Shown piece after piece: positions 33,170 to 44,971 of a DNA stretch of 64,000 bases. A model generated the notes under the pieces. The model made no database searches. It was not told where the DNA came from and saw only the letters and a program-made list of their open reading frames with translations. The stretch comes from Cladopsammia gracilis (lineage: Eukaryota; Cnidaria; Anthozoa; Scleractinia; Dendrophylliidae). Location of the stretch: positions 62,001 to 126,000 of the forward strand of contig JAJGOT010000054.1 of NCBI GenBank assembly GCA_022457155.1. The letters run 5' to 3'. How positions within the stretch are numbered: position 1 is the stretch's first letter; each line of letters opens with the position of its first letter. Position numbers and translations under genes: made by a program.

Positions 33170-33600
33170 TTCCTAATCTTTTGCGAGATCACCCATACGA
33201 TACACAATAGGGTAGAGTTTTATACAATAGTTATAGAGTTTTATACAAAATCCTACTTATTTATCATTTATTAATGTAATTTAGCTTGTTTAAATGTTTA
33301 GATAGTTTAGATAGGTGTCCTTACTTAGTGGGTAACTGCTATATTTTATCTTGACACAGAAATAAAGTTTTTATTTATTTATTTATTATTATTATTTATT
33401 ATTAAGTAACTTGACTATGTCATTCTAAAAGGCCTCAAAGTCTTTTAGCATACCGAGGCTTTATTAAGATACACGCGGTCCATACAAATTACACACCAGG
33501 TAAACTACCCAAAAAACTGAAACTAAAATGATTTACCTTTAAACTTAAACTACTGAAACTTGATCAAAACAGGCTTGACACCATTTTGGACATACCATAC
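33170..33600. other. AT-rich boundary with a retroposon-like tail
   Basis: GACACAGAAATAAAG followed by TTTA and TTA units (33,365-33,405) looks like a + strand retroposon 3' end. No coding part is recognised. Confidence 0.4.
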
Positions 33601-33799
33601 AGCACTATGCATAATTGACACATGATAAAACCAAGTAACTAAGGCCGGTACAACAGGAATCTGCGAAAGTTGACAAGACACCCAGTTTCTTTGCAACTTC
33701 ACGTTCTTGATACACGAACGCTGCGCATTCTTGACGCATGCACACATTGAGTTGTTTAAAATAGACACACGGAAGCCTATCAGAGATTGACTCGCTACG

Positions 33800-34158
33800 C
33801 GAGTGGCACTTTATTCCTTGACACATGCATGAGCATCGTACATTTTCGATACACGAGAAAAATTAACTTGCGTCTATAGACGCCAATCTGTAGAAACTTG
33901 CACGACACACGAGTACTCTCCGATTTCTCGACACTCGAGTACTACACATTCTCAATACACGAGAATAACATTTTTTAACTGAAGACGATACACGAAACAC
34001 GCCGAACTGACAAAACCCGATTCGACACACGAGTCGCTTGATTTCACATCCTCGAGACACGAGTGCTGCATATTGTCGCCAAACGGTTGCAAAATTTAAC
34101 AGACGCCGACACCCAACGAACAGCAAAACTCGACGCACGCGTCTTATCCGACTTTACT
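33800..34158. repeat. Degenerate tandem satellite (left of the Harbinger insertion)
   Basis: Repeated words CGACACACGAGT, CTCGATACACGAG and AAACTGCCAAACTCGA-like sequence. Together with 36,932-37,580 this was one array of units of about 105-117 bp before the Harbinger element inserted. The many Arg/Cys/Val-rich frames on the - strand are satellite translations. Confidence 0.75.
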
Positions 34159-34313
34159 AGGGACCTTAAGATCCGAGACGCGACGGCTTTGAGAACGCGA
34201 CGGCCGATGAAAGACTGGAACTAGAACGCCGTCGTTTGCGCGCGAAAAATAAAGTTAAGATTTGAGACGACGCGGCTGCGGAAGTCTCAGTCTGAGTTGT
34301 AGGCAAAATAGTC

Positions 34314-35480
34314 ATGGCGTCGTTTAAGAAAGTACAAGAAATGCTTTGTTTGTGCCTGGAAGGAGAAATCATAGACGAAGAAGAGTTTCTTTTGCTTTAC
34401 GAAGACTTCCGCCCGAAGAATCTTCCTTTTCCTCACTCGTCGTATCCGAAGTTTTCCCTTCCAAACAAAGACCCGGCCGAATGTAAAGCGGATTTCCGAG
34501 TGGAAAAGAGGGACATTCCTTTACTTGTTGAGGCATTAGGAGTACCTCCTATCTTCCAGTGCCATAATGGAACAATCTGCGATGGAGTCGAAGGCTTGTG
34601 TATAATGCTCAAACGGTTTGCTTACCCGTGCCGGTATTCAGACATGATTCCTATTTTTGGTCGATCCGTGCCAGAGCTTAGCATGATCAGCAATAAGGTT
34701 GTAGACTGGATGTTCACCACTCATGGCCACAGAGTCACACAGTGGAACCATGACTTGTTCAGCCCAGCAGCACTGAATACCTATGCTGATGCTATCAGCA
34801 ATAAAGGATCAGCCCTAGATAATTGCTCCGGTTTCATAGATGGAACTGTACGTCCTATTTCTAGACCAGGTGAAAACCAGAGGATTGTATACAACGGACA
34901 TAAACGGGTTCACGCCCTTAAATTCCAGTCCGTGGCGCTTCCAAATGGAATAATTGGCCATTTATATGGTCCTGTAGGTAAGCACAGGCCTTAAACATTT
35001 ACTTAACTCAAGCTCAGGCTATTAGCCACTCTACTCTAATTTTTTCAAATTTTTGTCTTTTTTCACAGAAGGAAGGATGCATGATGCACGAATGTTAGCA
35101 GTTTCTGATTTGTACAACGATCTGGAAAATTTTGCTTTCTGCCCAGCTGGAAGAGAAATGTGCCTATATGGAGACCCAGCCTACCCACTTAGGATCCACC
35201 TCCAAGCCCCTTTCCGAGTTGGGGTATTAACCCCACAGATGCAAATCTATAACGAAAAATGAGTGCAGTACGTGCATCTGTAGAGTGGTTATTTGGGGAC
35301 ATAATCAACTATTTCAAATTTCTGGATTTTAAAAAGAACCTGAAAATAGGTTTAAGTCAAGTTGGTAAAATGTATATAGTCTGTGCAATTCTGCAAAATG
35401 CTTTAACATGTCTTTATTCAAACACAACTGCTGAATATTTTGAACTCGACCCTCCAACACTGCAAGACTATTTTAACTAA
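34314..35480 (+). pseudogene. Harbinger transposase (HARBI1-like DDE nuclease), one intron, single-base frameshift
   Basis: Exon 1 (34,314-34,977) and exon 2 (35,069-35,480) are separated by a 91-bp GT-AG intron in phase 1. The DDE-type nuclease core is visible: SGFIDGTVRPI (first Asp), G-R-M-HDARML across and after the splice (second Asp), GDPAYPL (third acidic position) and SVEWLFGDI. A five-A run at 35,255-35,259 puts TGA at 35,260-35,262. The spliced length is one base short of 359 codons, so one A has been lost and the C-terminal 73 residues are out of frame. The start ATG is in a good context (GTCATGG). Unless the A-run is an assembly error, the enzyme is truncated. Confidence 0.85.
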
Positions 35481-35680
35481 CTGTAGCTTACTTTACAATA
35501 GCTAGATAAGAACTTTAAAGAATAATACATCCAAAGTGACTTGTGTGATGATATAACAATAATTAACATCAGTAACAGCACTGTATAAACACAAGAAAAA
35601 ATAAAATGTCCAGATGTGAAAGCATGCTTCAAGTTCAACTTAACACAACAATTGCATCTGAGTTTCTCTGTACACAACAA

Positions 35681-36604
35681 CTACTTATTTGTAATTTTTT
35701 CTAATAACACCATTAAAGCCTTTGACTGCTGCTGTTGTTGCTGCATCATCATCATCTGGGAGTTAAGAAACTGCTGTTGGCTTTGTTGTTGTTGCTGCTG
35801 CATAGCTTTCATCATATCTGCTTGCTGCTGTTGCATTTGCATTTGCTGTTTCCACAGGACTTCCATTTTCTCTCTCTCGAGTGTTTGCTGCTCCTTCCTT
35901 ATCTTCAGATCTTCCTCTTTCAGCTGTTCATTTGCTTTAGCTCTCTGGGCTAAGTATTCCATCGCATCACCTCCACTTCTTCGTTGTCGCTTTGGTTTTT
36001 CATCGCTCTCATCTGTGGATGAATCGGCTCTTTTCTTAGTTTCTGACAGTTTCTCCATCGCCTTCAGTCGAACATCTTCCGCCTTAGCCCTGTCATTCTG
36101 CAATTTGTTACTGTTCCCTGTTTCAACTTCGCTACTTTCTTCCAGTGCAATCAACATATCCAACAGGTTTTCTAATTCTGTTTGCTCATCCGGAGCTATT
36201 CCGGTTGCTTTTTCTTCCAGTTTTAGCTTTTTCTTGTGTTTACTAACCAGACTTCCGACGTGATCCCGTACTGACCTTTTGTCGACTTTAAATTTCGGTA
36301 CCATGCAGCTGTTCAATGTGTCCGCAATTTTCTCACACATGTTGGCTCTTTGAGTTGAACCCTTTTTAGTAGTAAAAGGGTTTACATTTGCCACTTCTCT
36401 GCAAAGGATCACTTCGTGGTCATACGTCCAAAACATCACCGCACTAAAAATAAAAACACAAAGTTAAATATTGGGTAAGCAACGCTAGCTTAAAATGGAA
36501 AACTGCCAAAGAGCGACAGGAATATTCGATAGATTCCTGATTGAGGATTTGCAGTTGTAGTTTGTGACTTACTTGCAAGGCTTGCTCGAAGCCGCTGCAG
36601 CCAT
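35681..36604 (-). CDS. Harbinger Myb/SANT-like DNA-binding protein, two exons (264 aa)
   Basis: The second Harbinger protein, which in this superfamily binds transposon ends and helps the nuclease enter the nucleus (known for the family). Exon 2 (36,443-35,681) starts with a Myb/SANT-like trihelix region (FWTYDHEVILCREV and a CEKIADTLN helix). It continues with a basic block (EKPKRQRRSGG) and a coiled coil with Gln and Met repeats to the C terminus. A 32-bp first exon (36,604-36,573) beginning ATGGCTGCAGCG ends at a GTAAGT donor; the acceptor is TTTTTAG at 36,444. Joining them keeps the frame exactly. The CAG/CAT runs also create spurious Cys/Leu frames on the + strand. The reading frame is intact. 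Confidence 0.8.
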
Positions 36605-36931
36605 GATGATGACCTGAATCGAGCCTGAAAGTAAATTGAAAAATCATGAGAATCCTTTCATCTTTTCGATCCAAACGTTAGCTACAAATAACGCTCAATG
36701 TTCCTAGAGTGCTTATCCTTTCAGTTTAAATGAATTTAACATCACTTGACTTAAGGACAGGAACAAATATACTCACGTTTTCTCCAGGACGTCAAAACAC
36801 CGAAACCCACGTTGCTGACGCGACGTGAGGCGACCAGGACGACGGCTTGAGCATGCGCAATATGTCTCCTCTTTGAAATTTTACTTCCGGCCGCGTCTCA
36901 CAGCCGTCGCGTCTCGGATCTTAAAGTCCCT

Positions 36932-37580
36932 ACTTCCTCGATATACGGGTGTTGCACATTCTCGATACACGACGACAAAATTTATTAATTTATCTGCATT
37001 CGACAAACGACAAACTGCTAAAACTCGACTCGACACACGAGTCCTCTCAGATTTTACTTCCACGATACACGCGTGTTGAATATTCTCGACATGCGATTGT
37101 AAAATTTTAGCTAAATCCGACACACGACAAACTGCCAAACTCGACTCGACACACGAGTTCTCTCCGACTTTACTTCCTCGACGCACGAGTGTTCCACATC
37201 TTTGATACATGATAACAAAATTTTAGCCGAAGTCGCTACACGACAAACTGCCAAACTAGACCCGACGTACAGGCCCTCTCCGACTTTACTTCCTCGACAG
37301 ACGAGTAATGCACATTCTTGATACATGACAACACAATTTTCGCTGAGGTCGACACACGACAACTCAACATACGAATTCTGCGTCTTTTAAACTTTCTAGA
37401 CACCCGAGTGCTAAATATTCTAGACACGCGATAACAAAATCAAAGGTAAAGTCGACACATGACAAAAATACCAAACTCGCCTAGACGCGCGAGGTACTAG
37501 GACTTTACTTCCTCGACACACGAGCACTGCACACTAGATACACGAGACATATGAAACTAAAAAAAAATAAACAAACTACC
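36932..37580. repeat. Degenerate tandem satellite (right of the Harbinger insertion)
   Basis: Units begin with variants of CTCCGACTTTACTTCCTCGA at about 37,045, 37,162, 37,274, 37,380 and 37,490, giving a period of roughly 105-117 bp. Each unit carries GACACACGAG words. No gene is seen; the - strand frames are satellite translations. Confidence 0.8.
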
Positions 37581-38960
37581 GGACTACTAGGCACACGAGT
37601 AAGCAACCACAGCAGGCAGTAGAGAGAATGAACGGAGAGCACGATCCTTATCCGGCGCAACTAAGCAAGCAGCTAAGGGAACTAATGAATAAAATGTCTA
37701 ATAGGTAAGATAACACTACCACCAAACTACAAAACTAGAAATAGAAAACACGGCGAACACTAAATACAACCGCCGAACAGGGTAAGAGAACACGTTATAT
37801 ACCACGTTAACGGGTGCTGGATCTTCCGCTCTTGGTACAGCCTCCGCAGCTGGAGCGGCCGGAGCTGCCGCCAAAACTTCTAACTCTGCGTCCGGGACAT
37901 CTCGTGGTTGGTTGGTTGGTTGGCCATCTTGTTTGAGTTTCAGAACTAAGAAAACATAACTAACTCAGAACTAACTAACTAACTCAGAACTAAGAAAACA
38001 TACAATATGTAAGTGCCAAAGCAAACACCGTTGAAGTATAAGAAGACCTACGAGAGAAGGATGAGAGCAGTAGGCTAAACGAAGTACCGTTGAATTAAAA
38101 AAAAGATACAAAATCGTGAATGAAAAGAAGGTTAGGCTTCGGCGACGTAAAGACGCGGAAAGGAGAAATAATTTTGCGCCCTATCGGCTTGCGTGTCTCT
38201 TGCAAAATGCCTTGAATCTAAGTTTAGACTTCTTTAAATAAGGAGATATTTGACAACAGAATGGGGACGCTTTATTGACTAATCACCTGTTACATTTTTG
38301 GGTTATGTAACCTACGCATTCCTGAAATTCGCGGCATTGTTATTAATGAAAATAGAGCGAAAATAATACACGATGTATCGTGCTATCTCGCCTAAGCCTT
38401 AGTTTGTTGCTTTAAACAAATGTTTTGGAAATTGTGGCATTGTCTTAATTATTTTTTCCAGCTTAGCATGTTAAATTTGAAAGCGTAGGTTGGATATTTT
38501 TCGCCTGGTTTTTGCGGCGCGGCCACTCAAAGTTTGCTTTCGCGCGAAAACATACCGCCAAAAAAAAACGCAAAAAAAAACGCAAAAAAGTACCGCGAAA
38601 AAATATCGCCACCTACGCTACGCTAATTTTTTCAAAGTGACCGAGAAGCTCAAATTATTTTTATCCGCAATGAATTGTAATCATCTCTCAGCATTGTCAT
38701 CTTTTACGGCACGCAATTAATTAAAATAACACCTCATCCCATCTTCATGAAGCTACAAGGTGTCAAATCATGGCATTAAGTTACTTATGCAAATTAATTG
38801 AGAGCACATTCAATAAGCCATCAACTAATTTGCATAACAGGAAGCACATGTTTACTGCCGATGTTCACTTTTAACGTCACATTTGAAGGACACAGAGATC
38901 AATGTAAGACATTCTGTTTTTTCGTCGCAAGGTCGCAGCATTTCTAGAAGACTGTTGTTG
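37581..38960. other. No supported gene; short simple repeats
   Basis: A (GGTT)n patch at 37,905-37,923, an AACTAACT patch at 37,955-38,000 and an A-rich CGCAAAAAAAA patch at 38,560-38,600. From about 38,780 the sequence resembles the immediate 5' flank of the other GPCR units. Confidence 0.45.
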
Positions 38961-39022
38961 TTGCACACAGTTTGATTGAAACATCAACAGTTTTGCTCTT
39001 CTTTACAGAACGCAGGAAGAAT

Positions 39023-39982
39023 ATGAATTTGAGTTCCTCAACGGCTATTGCATTCTTCGGTATCACACTACTGGAGGCGACCATCATCATCATTGGAAAC
39101 ACGTTTACAATCTTTGTCTTCTGGACTCAGACATCCCATCTAAAGCGAACATATTTTCTTTTGATCAACCTAGCAGTGGCTGATTTACTTGTGGGGATCA
39201 CTGTACCCATAATCCTGGCGACAGAGAAGGGTACTACTGAAATGACGGGAATTGCAACAAGTCCTTCGTCAGCCTTTCAACTCCTTGCCTCGAGTGCGTC
39301 GGTGTTTTTCCTCATGCTTATTTCCTTGGAACGTGCTTTCGCCGTATTATGGCCAATCCGTCATCGTGTCACAAACACTGCAGCTTACGTTTATAGCATT
39401 GCTATCGTCTGGGCAGTTGCATTTTGTATGTTTGGCCTGTGTTTGCTATCCATGTATCACACTAAGGTAGAGTGGAAATATGTTTTTTTCGCTATCCATT
39501 CGTGCCTTTTCATTTCTCTCTTAGTGATCTGTGCATGTTACCTTAAAATACGTACTCGATTGCGCTCCCCAGCATCCGGCGAACTGGATAGTCATACCCG
39601 TCAGTCTTCCGAGCGTAACTTACGACTTTCAAGAACAACCTACTTAGTAACTGCTGTATCACTGATATTTTGGCTTCCAGCTTTTGTTGTGTACACTATA
39701 CGAGACTTCTGCGGGCCTCCATCGTGTTTTTCCTCGCCCGTATTGTTGTTCATAATGGCTCTACACCTGGCAAATTCTATGGTCAATCCATTCGTCTACA
39801 GCTTCAGAATGGCAATATTCAAAGACGCTTTGAAGAAATTCGTGCGAAGACGCCGGCGAAATGATATGGAAATGGCACATGTTGAGGCATACAGGGTGGG
39901 TTTGAGTGCGGAAGGTTCGTTTACTCCGATAACGTTATTAACGCAGCATACAGCGGACGAGGAATCTCAGTTGAAACTTTGA
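39023..39982 (+). CDS. Rhodopsin-family (class A) GPCR, orphan, copy 4 (319 aa)
   Basis: Same architecture as copies 1 and 3 and closer to copy 1 (shared KRTYFLLINLAVADLL, PIRHRVTNT and MYHTKVEWKY). Motifs: IIGNTF in TM1, Asp in TM2, ERA at the end of TM3, FWLPAF in TM6, NSMVNPFVYSF in TM7 and the basic KKFVRRRRR helix 8. The TM3 cysteine is missing here too; the third loop has CGPPSC. The start ATG follows the acceptor-like TTCTTTACAG (39,008). The C-terminal tail diverges from copies 1 and 3 after a small insertion near TLLTQH. The CDS is intact and intronless. The ligand is unknown. Confidence 0.88.
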   Translation: MNLSSSTAIAFFGITLLEATIIIIGNTFTIFVFWTQTSHLKRTYFLLINLAVADLLVGITVPIILATEKGTTEMTGIATSPSSAFQLLASSASVFFLMLISLERAFAVLWPIRHRVTNTAAYVYSIAIVWAVAFCMFGLCLLSMYHTKVEWKYVFFAIHSCLFISLLVICACYLKIRTRLRSPASGELDSHTRQSSERNLRLSRTTYLVTAVSLIFWLPAFVVYTIRDFCGPPSCFSSPVLLFIMALHLANSMVNPFVYSFRMAIFKDALKKFVRRRRRNDMEMAHVEAYRVGLSAEGSFTPITLLTQHTADEESQLKL

Positions 39983-40739
39983 ACAGGAAATGAAGATTGG
40001 CATAACAATCCGCCATTTAGAGAGTTTTTATCAATCCATCGTAGTGGATTTCAGGGGTGCAAGGAAGCATTCCTTCATAGACTATGCCGTTTCAGCAGAG
40101 TAGAAAAGAATAGCTAGAGTAGTGTAGGGCAGGGCAGAGAAGAGTAAAAGGGACATTACAATCTAACTAGCGGGACCTTGTTCAACGTGTTACAGTTGCC
40201 CCACACACTGACATTGAATCGGTGCATCGCTCGCGTACTTCTCATGCATTTAGAAGGCATGATTGGGGTCATAACTTATAATATACCGGGGCTGCAATTC
40301 TCCACAAATAGGGACGCGGTTGCTGTTTCTTAAGCTAACATGAAGTAACGACAATCTGCCTTTGCCATGACTTTGCTTATAAACTGCTTTTGTTGTATAC
40401 AGCCAAAAACGTATATGCACATTGTTTGGACGTGAAGGAATTGGATACGATGATAGCATGAGACATGAATGTCGACACGTTTTGTAATGTAGAAATATAC
40501 CAATGTACGTTACTTATGACTTTGTAGGAAAAATAAAACGACTAAAATGGAAATACATGCGTCACGTATTGATATCGAAATCCACTTTTTGGCCGAACAT
40601 CGACACAAAACACACGGACACTGTTAAAATAATATTGTAGTTTATTTATTTATTTATTTTTTTTTTTACCCCTTAGGAGACGTCCAGTAGCAGGAAAGAC
40701 AAATACGCATATTTCTGTTGGGAAGAAACTTAGCGCATA
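39983..40739. other. 3' flank of GPCR unit 4 with TAGAG remnant
   Basis: A degenerate TAGAG/GCAGAG patch at about 40,090-40,150, then sequence similar to 26,340-26,480. A (TTTA)n/T-run lies at 40,640-40,668. No gene is seen. Confidence 0.5.
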
Positions 40740-41103
40740 TTGCAGCTGCTCAGAAAAGCTGTCGAGATTGGATAAAACAATAATTTTCATTGTCGACTTG
40801 TTCTGGTGCTTTGTTTCTATTGTTTCTCGTTCTATTGCATCGATCCAATTGGGTTAGATCTCCTGGGAGCTGCTACATCACTCGCTTAAACACCCACCAC
40901 AAAAGCATATCAGAGTCAATCGCGTACATTCTACCTTTTGCAAGGTCATTTAAATGCTACAAATATGTTTAAATACTTCTTTATTTTCGTTCAGCGACTA
41001 AAGTAAACAAGGGACAAATACTGTTTGTGTGAAACAAAACGTGGGAAAGAAAATGTGACTGATTAATCATATGGTCCTTATCAATTGTGTTTGCGTAATA
41101 TTA

Positions 41104-41150
<47 letters not shown>

Positions 41151-41195
41151 TTATCATTATTTTTATTTTTGCCACACAAGTAAAAACAAAGGATA
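40740..41195. repeat. Duplicated 3' block D, copy 2, ending in (TTA)n
   Basis: Matches 19,881-20,250. A (TTA)n tract follows at about 41,100-41,150. Confidence 0.7.
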
Positions 41196-42749
41196 ATACA
41201 ATAGAACAATTTAAATACAGTTTACAAAGAAAACGTGGCGGGGAGACGGAAACGAAGCACGAACACGACTATTTTTTTGTGAAGGAAAAATAATATAGCG
41301 GCATCTTGCTTCCCCAACACTGCAAATAAATTAAAAAGCTGAAAACATAGGTATTCAAACTGCCCAACTTTTTTGACAAGCACGGACAAACCCAAGTTAA
41401 AGTGCTACTATACGACGAAAATGTATGTTTTTATCTCGTTAATGCGCTTGCCAAAACGAGATGTAGTGGACATGTGTATTAGATGTGTAGTGGTGGTTTC
41501 TCACTTGTAACTTTTGTCCGGGGGGTAGTTCTTTATTGCTGCGATACCTCAGGCGAGCAGCACACTAATATTTGGTTTGTCTGTGGTTCCTTGGGTTCCC
41601 TGCCTTATCTTATGCGGGCAGTCTCGATTTTTGTTTGTCACGATGATTTTGAGCAAGCTTACGTCCAGCGGTGTCATCATAACTTAGATGCGCCTGGATC
41701 TGTATGCGTCTTTCGCAGTCCATAGCACGTGCGCGCTTATCTTGCTTCGCTTCTTTGATTGGTACGTGCTCAGAGTTTGCCGATTGAACAATGGATCACA
41801 AAGACGCTTAATATAAGTCTTAATGTTGTGTGATTCGAAAAGGATGGTAATTGATCCAATAAATAATTTATGAAATTATCAAAATCTGTATGTACATTTA
41901 CTGTTTCCGTTATGTTTTACGGCCCAACATCTGCTCGGAGCATTATCATTACAATCTGTAACCTCTAGTATAAGCTATAGGGCGGTTAAGGTTATGGTTT
42001 GTAATAGGATAAGGATTTCAAGAAAGACGCCGCACAAAGCGACTGAAATTTTGAAGGAGTACCCCTGGGCTATTGTTAAATTCTCAAGGGTATTGCAATT
42101 TTTTTATTGCCATCATTTGATTAAGTTTCTATTTGATTTGATAAAGACAAGCCTGCGCGGACTCCCGCTGCTGTTTCTACAAAATGATATAGAAAAGGTA
42201 GGTAAAGACAGGCCTGCGCGGACTCCCCACGTGGTTTTGTGGTTGTTATGGATTACAGTCTTCAGATTTTTGTACTTACGAGTGTGTCTTTCAGAGAATT
42301 ACACCTCTATGATATGATCGGAGTTTTTTTTATAAGTTGTGTTCAGCAAGGGCTGATCTTTGTATTAAACTTTGTATTAAACTCACTATTTGTTTAACGT
42401 TTTTAACTGCAGGATGGTGTGTGGTGATAAACGGCAATATCCTCTGTTTTTTTTTTTATCTTTTGTTGAAGTGCTGACTGTCTAAAGTGTTCGGGAGAAG
42501 CATTGTAAAGAAAAACAGTGTAAACGTAGCCGATCTGCAGAAACAGATTTCAGACATTAAGGAAATCGTATGTACACATGTAGGTATGGTAAAGTTTGTT
42601 TGTTTTTATTCACAGTTTTGTCGTGGTTTTTGAGGAAAGGGGTAATTTAAAGTAAGTTGAATTTATTAAATGAATGGCTTTGAACTGTCATGTCATGTTA
42701 TCATGATCATTTGATGGATTTTTGATTTTCTCTTAGCGATCACGCGAAC
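41196..42749. other. No supported gene; one direct repeat
   Basis: A 24-bp near-perfect direct repeat containing GCCTGCGCGGACTCC occurs at 42,142-42,165 and 42,203-42,226. Open frames at 41,483-41,725 and 41,994-42,317 (+) have no recognisable motif and are not called. Confidence 0.4.
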
Positions 42750-43997
42750 GTCTAGTTTATCTAAAGTTTCTTTCTTTCTGTTGACAGTTTTGTCGCGATT
42801 CTTTAGGGAAGCAGTAATTAGTAAGTTCAATTTATGAAATGAATGGCTTTGAGTTCTCATGGCATGTTATCGTTTGATAAACGTTTGATCTTAAATTACC
42901 GATCACGCGAACGAAAAGGCAGTATGGACTTTGCCTTTTGTTCTATTTTGGAATAGTGAACCATTGTCATTGTTAGATTTAGGTACATGGTAGAATCAAA
43001 GCTATAAAAATACTAGCTATACACCAACCATTTCCATGTATCTCTTTCCAACGCAGCCATCAGTGATGACGAAATAGCTGAAATTCGTCCGGCGGCATGG
43101 AATCTATTTCGGCTAACCTAACTTGGCTGGAGGCTTAAACTTTAAAACTCTTTGGTTAATTTAGTCTCAAGGCTCTTATGTTAATTTATATTTTATAAGT
43201 ATTATATTATCTGTAGTTTTTCTTGTTTAGTGTGTTCTTGTAAAATGTATATATCTATTGTTATGAGTAAAACAAAATTGTATTTTATTGTATTGTAAAT
43301 TGCGAGCCGATCAACCGATATGCCGCGTTGTATTCGGCTCATTTTGAGCCGAGTTGTTTTGAAAACAGCTTCGCATTTTCAATTGGCTATAGAAGGAAAC
43401 GAAACTTAATCACCAGCTGTATTCCTACAAGAGACACCATTCTGCCCGAAGGTACACAATTTTTGAGTCAACGGAAAAAGCGACAAGTAAACGATTTTCA
43501 TTTGCCTTTTTTACAATAGTCTACCTTAATTAGTGAAGTCTTTGGAGAAAACATTCCTCTTTTTACTGGACTTATTTACATGCACAAAGTTCTTGTTTTG
43601 TCTCATACATTCACATATACACTGCACATATAAATTAACTGTTTAAAAACATTGCCAGTAAATCAGTTTTAATCCCAAATGAAAATCGTTGCAATATTTT
43701 AGTTCTCATTTAAATATCAATAAATAAAGAAAGATAGTAAGTACTTTTAACCTTCGTACATCTTTCCCATTAATTTCGATTAATAAGGAAATTGCAATTG
43801 TAATGCCATACAAGTCATTACTACTAAAATACTGTGAATACAAAAAATAGAAAAATTAACTAAGTAAAAGGGCTGTCTGGTCAAGATAGATTGAATAAGA
43901 GTAGTTTTGTCACCCCCACCCCTCCTGACAAATTTCCCCCGTAGTAACCAAATTCGCCTCCTCATTCGCTTATTATAATCAAGTTGAAGTGACCGTA

Positions 43998-44117
43998 GGC
44001 CCAGTTCAAACGTCGAACTTCACATGTGCCGAACCTAATGCAAATGAGCAAAATCTATTGTTCTTGCTAATTTACATTAGGTTTGGCTTATGTGAAGTTC
44101 GACGTTTGAACCGGGCC
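43998..44117. mobile_element. Hairpin MITE 1, paralogous copy
   Basis: Same element as 29,137-29,256 with a few substitutions. The left flanking trinucleotide is GTA (mutated), the right TTA. Confidence 0.8.
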
Positions 44118-44204
44118 TTAAAGGGACACTGTCCCGCCGAAATTGCAAATTTTCGCTCAGCTTATTTCCACGTGATCGCCAAATGCCACCAAATATACAA
44201 CTTA

Positions 44205-44367
44205 GGGCCTGGTCGCACTACAGTCAAAAACAAAAATTAGCCCGTGCAAAAATCGAGGAAAACAAAAGAAACCGCTACGGTGGGACACGCTTTTTGTAGA
44301 ATGTGTTTGTTTTTATGTCATTTTGCACGGGCTAATTTTGGTTTTTGACTGTAGTGCAACCAGGCCC
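44205..44367. mobile_element. Hairpin MITE 3, paralogous copy
   Basis: Same insertion as 29,538-29,700, with TTA on both sides. Confidence 0.85.
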
Positions 44368-44971
44368 TTAGTTGGATTAAAACATTCTATAGAGCAAAAT
44401 AGAGCATAAGAAACCGACACTGATTACAATTCACATCATTCCGCATACAAAAAAAAAAACAGAACAGAAAAGAAAAGAAGATATATCTAGTAATAAGTCT
44501 GCAGGGTGGGTGGCCCCATTAAACATTCAGGGACGCACAGTCAGTCATACAGATATACAGTATAATAGTGTACACATTGGTCGTATGATACAATAAACGG
44601 GACACGGGATATCCAGCCTCTTTCCCCCTTTTCCCCACTCCCCCTTTCCATAATAAGACATTTCCCTTTGGAATATTTGATATGGCTCGTCAAACTAATC
44701 ATTAAATATACAGAAAAATAGAAGGAATGAAACTGCTTTAACGTTTACTTTTTTGTTCGAACTTGATGTATTATTAACAAGAGGCTACTATTGTAGCCTA
44801 CACTCATGCGCTTGCGTAAGCAAGTTTTATGGTTTGTTTTGAACGGGTCACGCACCCCTTCCCCCCTCAATGAATTTTGCGTGACACACTAAAGAACACG
44901 CTAAAACACGTTTTTAAGTCGTGAATACGACTTATTGCGATTACTGGAGAAAAGTCACTCGCTCATCGTAA

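Larger units (their letters stand above)
34159..36931 (+). mobile_element. Complete Harbinger (PIF/Harbinger) DNA transposon, 2,773 bp
   Basis: The ends are AGGGACCTTAAGATCCGAG (left) and, inverted, AGGGACTTTAAGATCCGAG (right), complementary for about 30 bp through GACGCGACGGCT. ACT is present on both sides (34,156-34,158; 36,932-36,934). Removing the element and one ACT restores GACTTTACTTCCTCGA, which occurs intact in neighbouring satellite units (about 37,168 and 37,280), so the empty site is known. Two convergent genes fill it: a HARBI1-like nuclease (+) and a Myb/SANT-like protein (-), the standard two-gene Harbinger layout. The ACT target is a variant of the usual TWA. Confidence 0.93.
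42750..44735. repeat. Segmental duplication C, copy 2
   Basis: Collinear with 27,600-29,870. It lacks the MITEs at 28,009-28,293 and 29,260-29,451 but has an extra block at about 44,387-44,577 (A-run, GCAGGGTGGGTGGCC, GTCAGTCATACAG) not found in copy 1. Confidence 0.85.

Noticed and set aside
35616..36263. 215-codon Cys/Ser-rich frame (+)
   Set aside because: It is the antisense shadow of the Gln-rich coiled coil of the Harbinger Myb-like gene.
33600..37430. Several Arg/Cys/Val-rich - strand frames with repeated VCRGSKVGE-like segments
   Set aside because: Translations of the degenerate satellite of about 112 bp; no consistent start or conserved frame.
41994..42317. 107-codon + strand frame
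   Set aside because: It spans an imperfect 24-bp direct repeat and has no recognisable domain, codon-bias or splice support.
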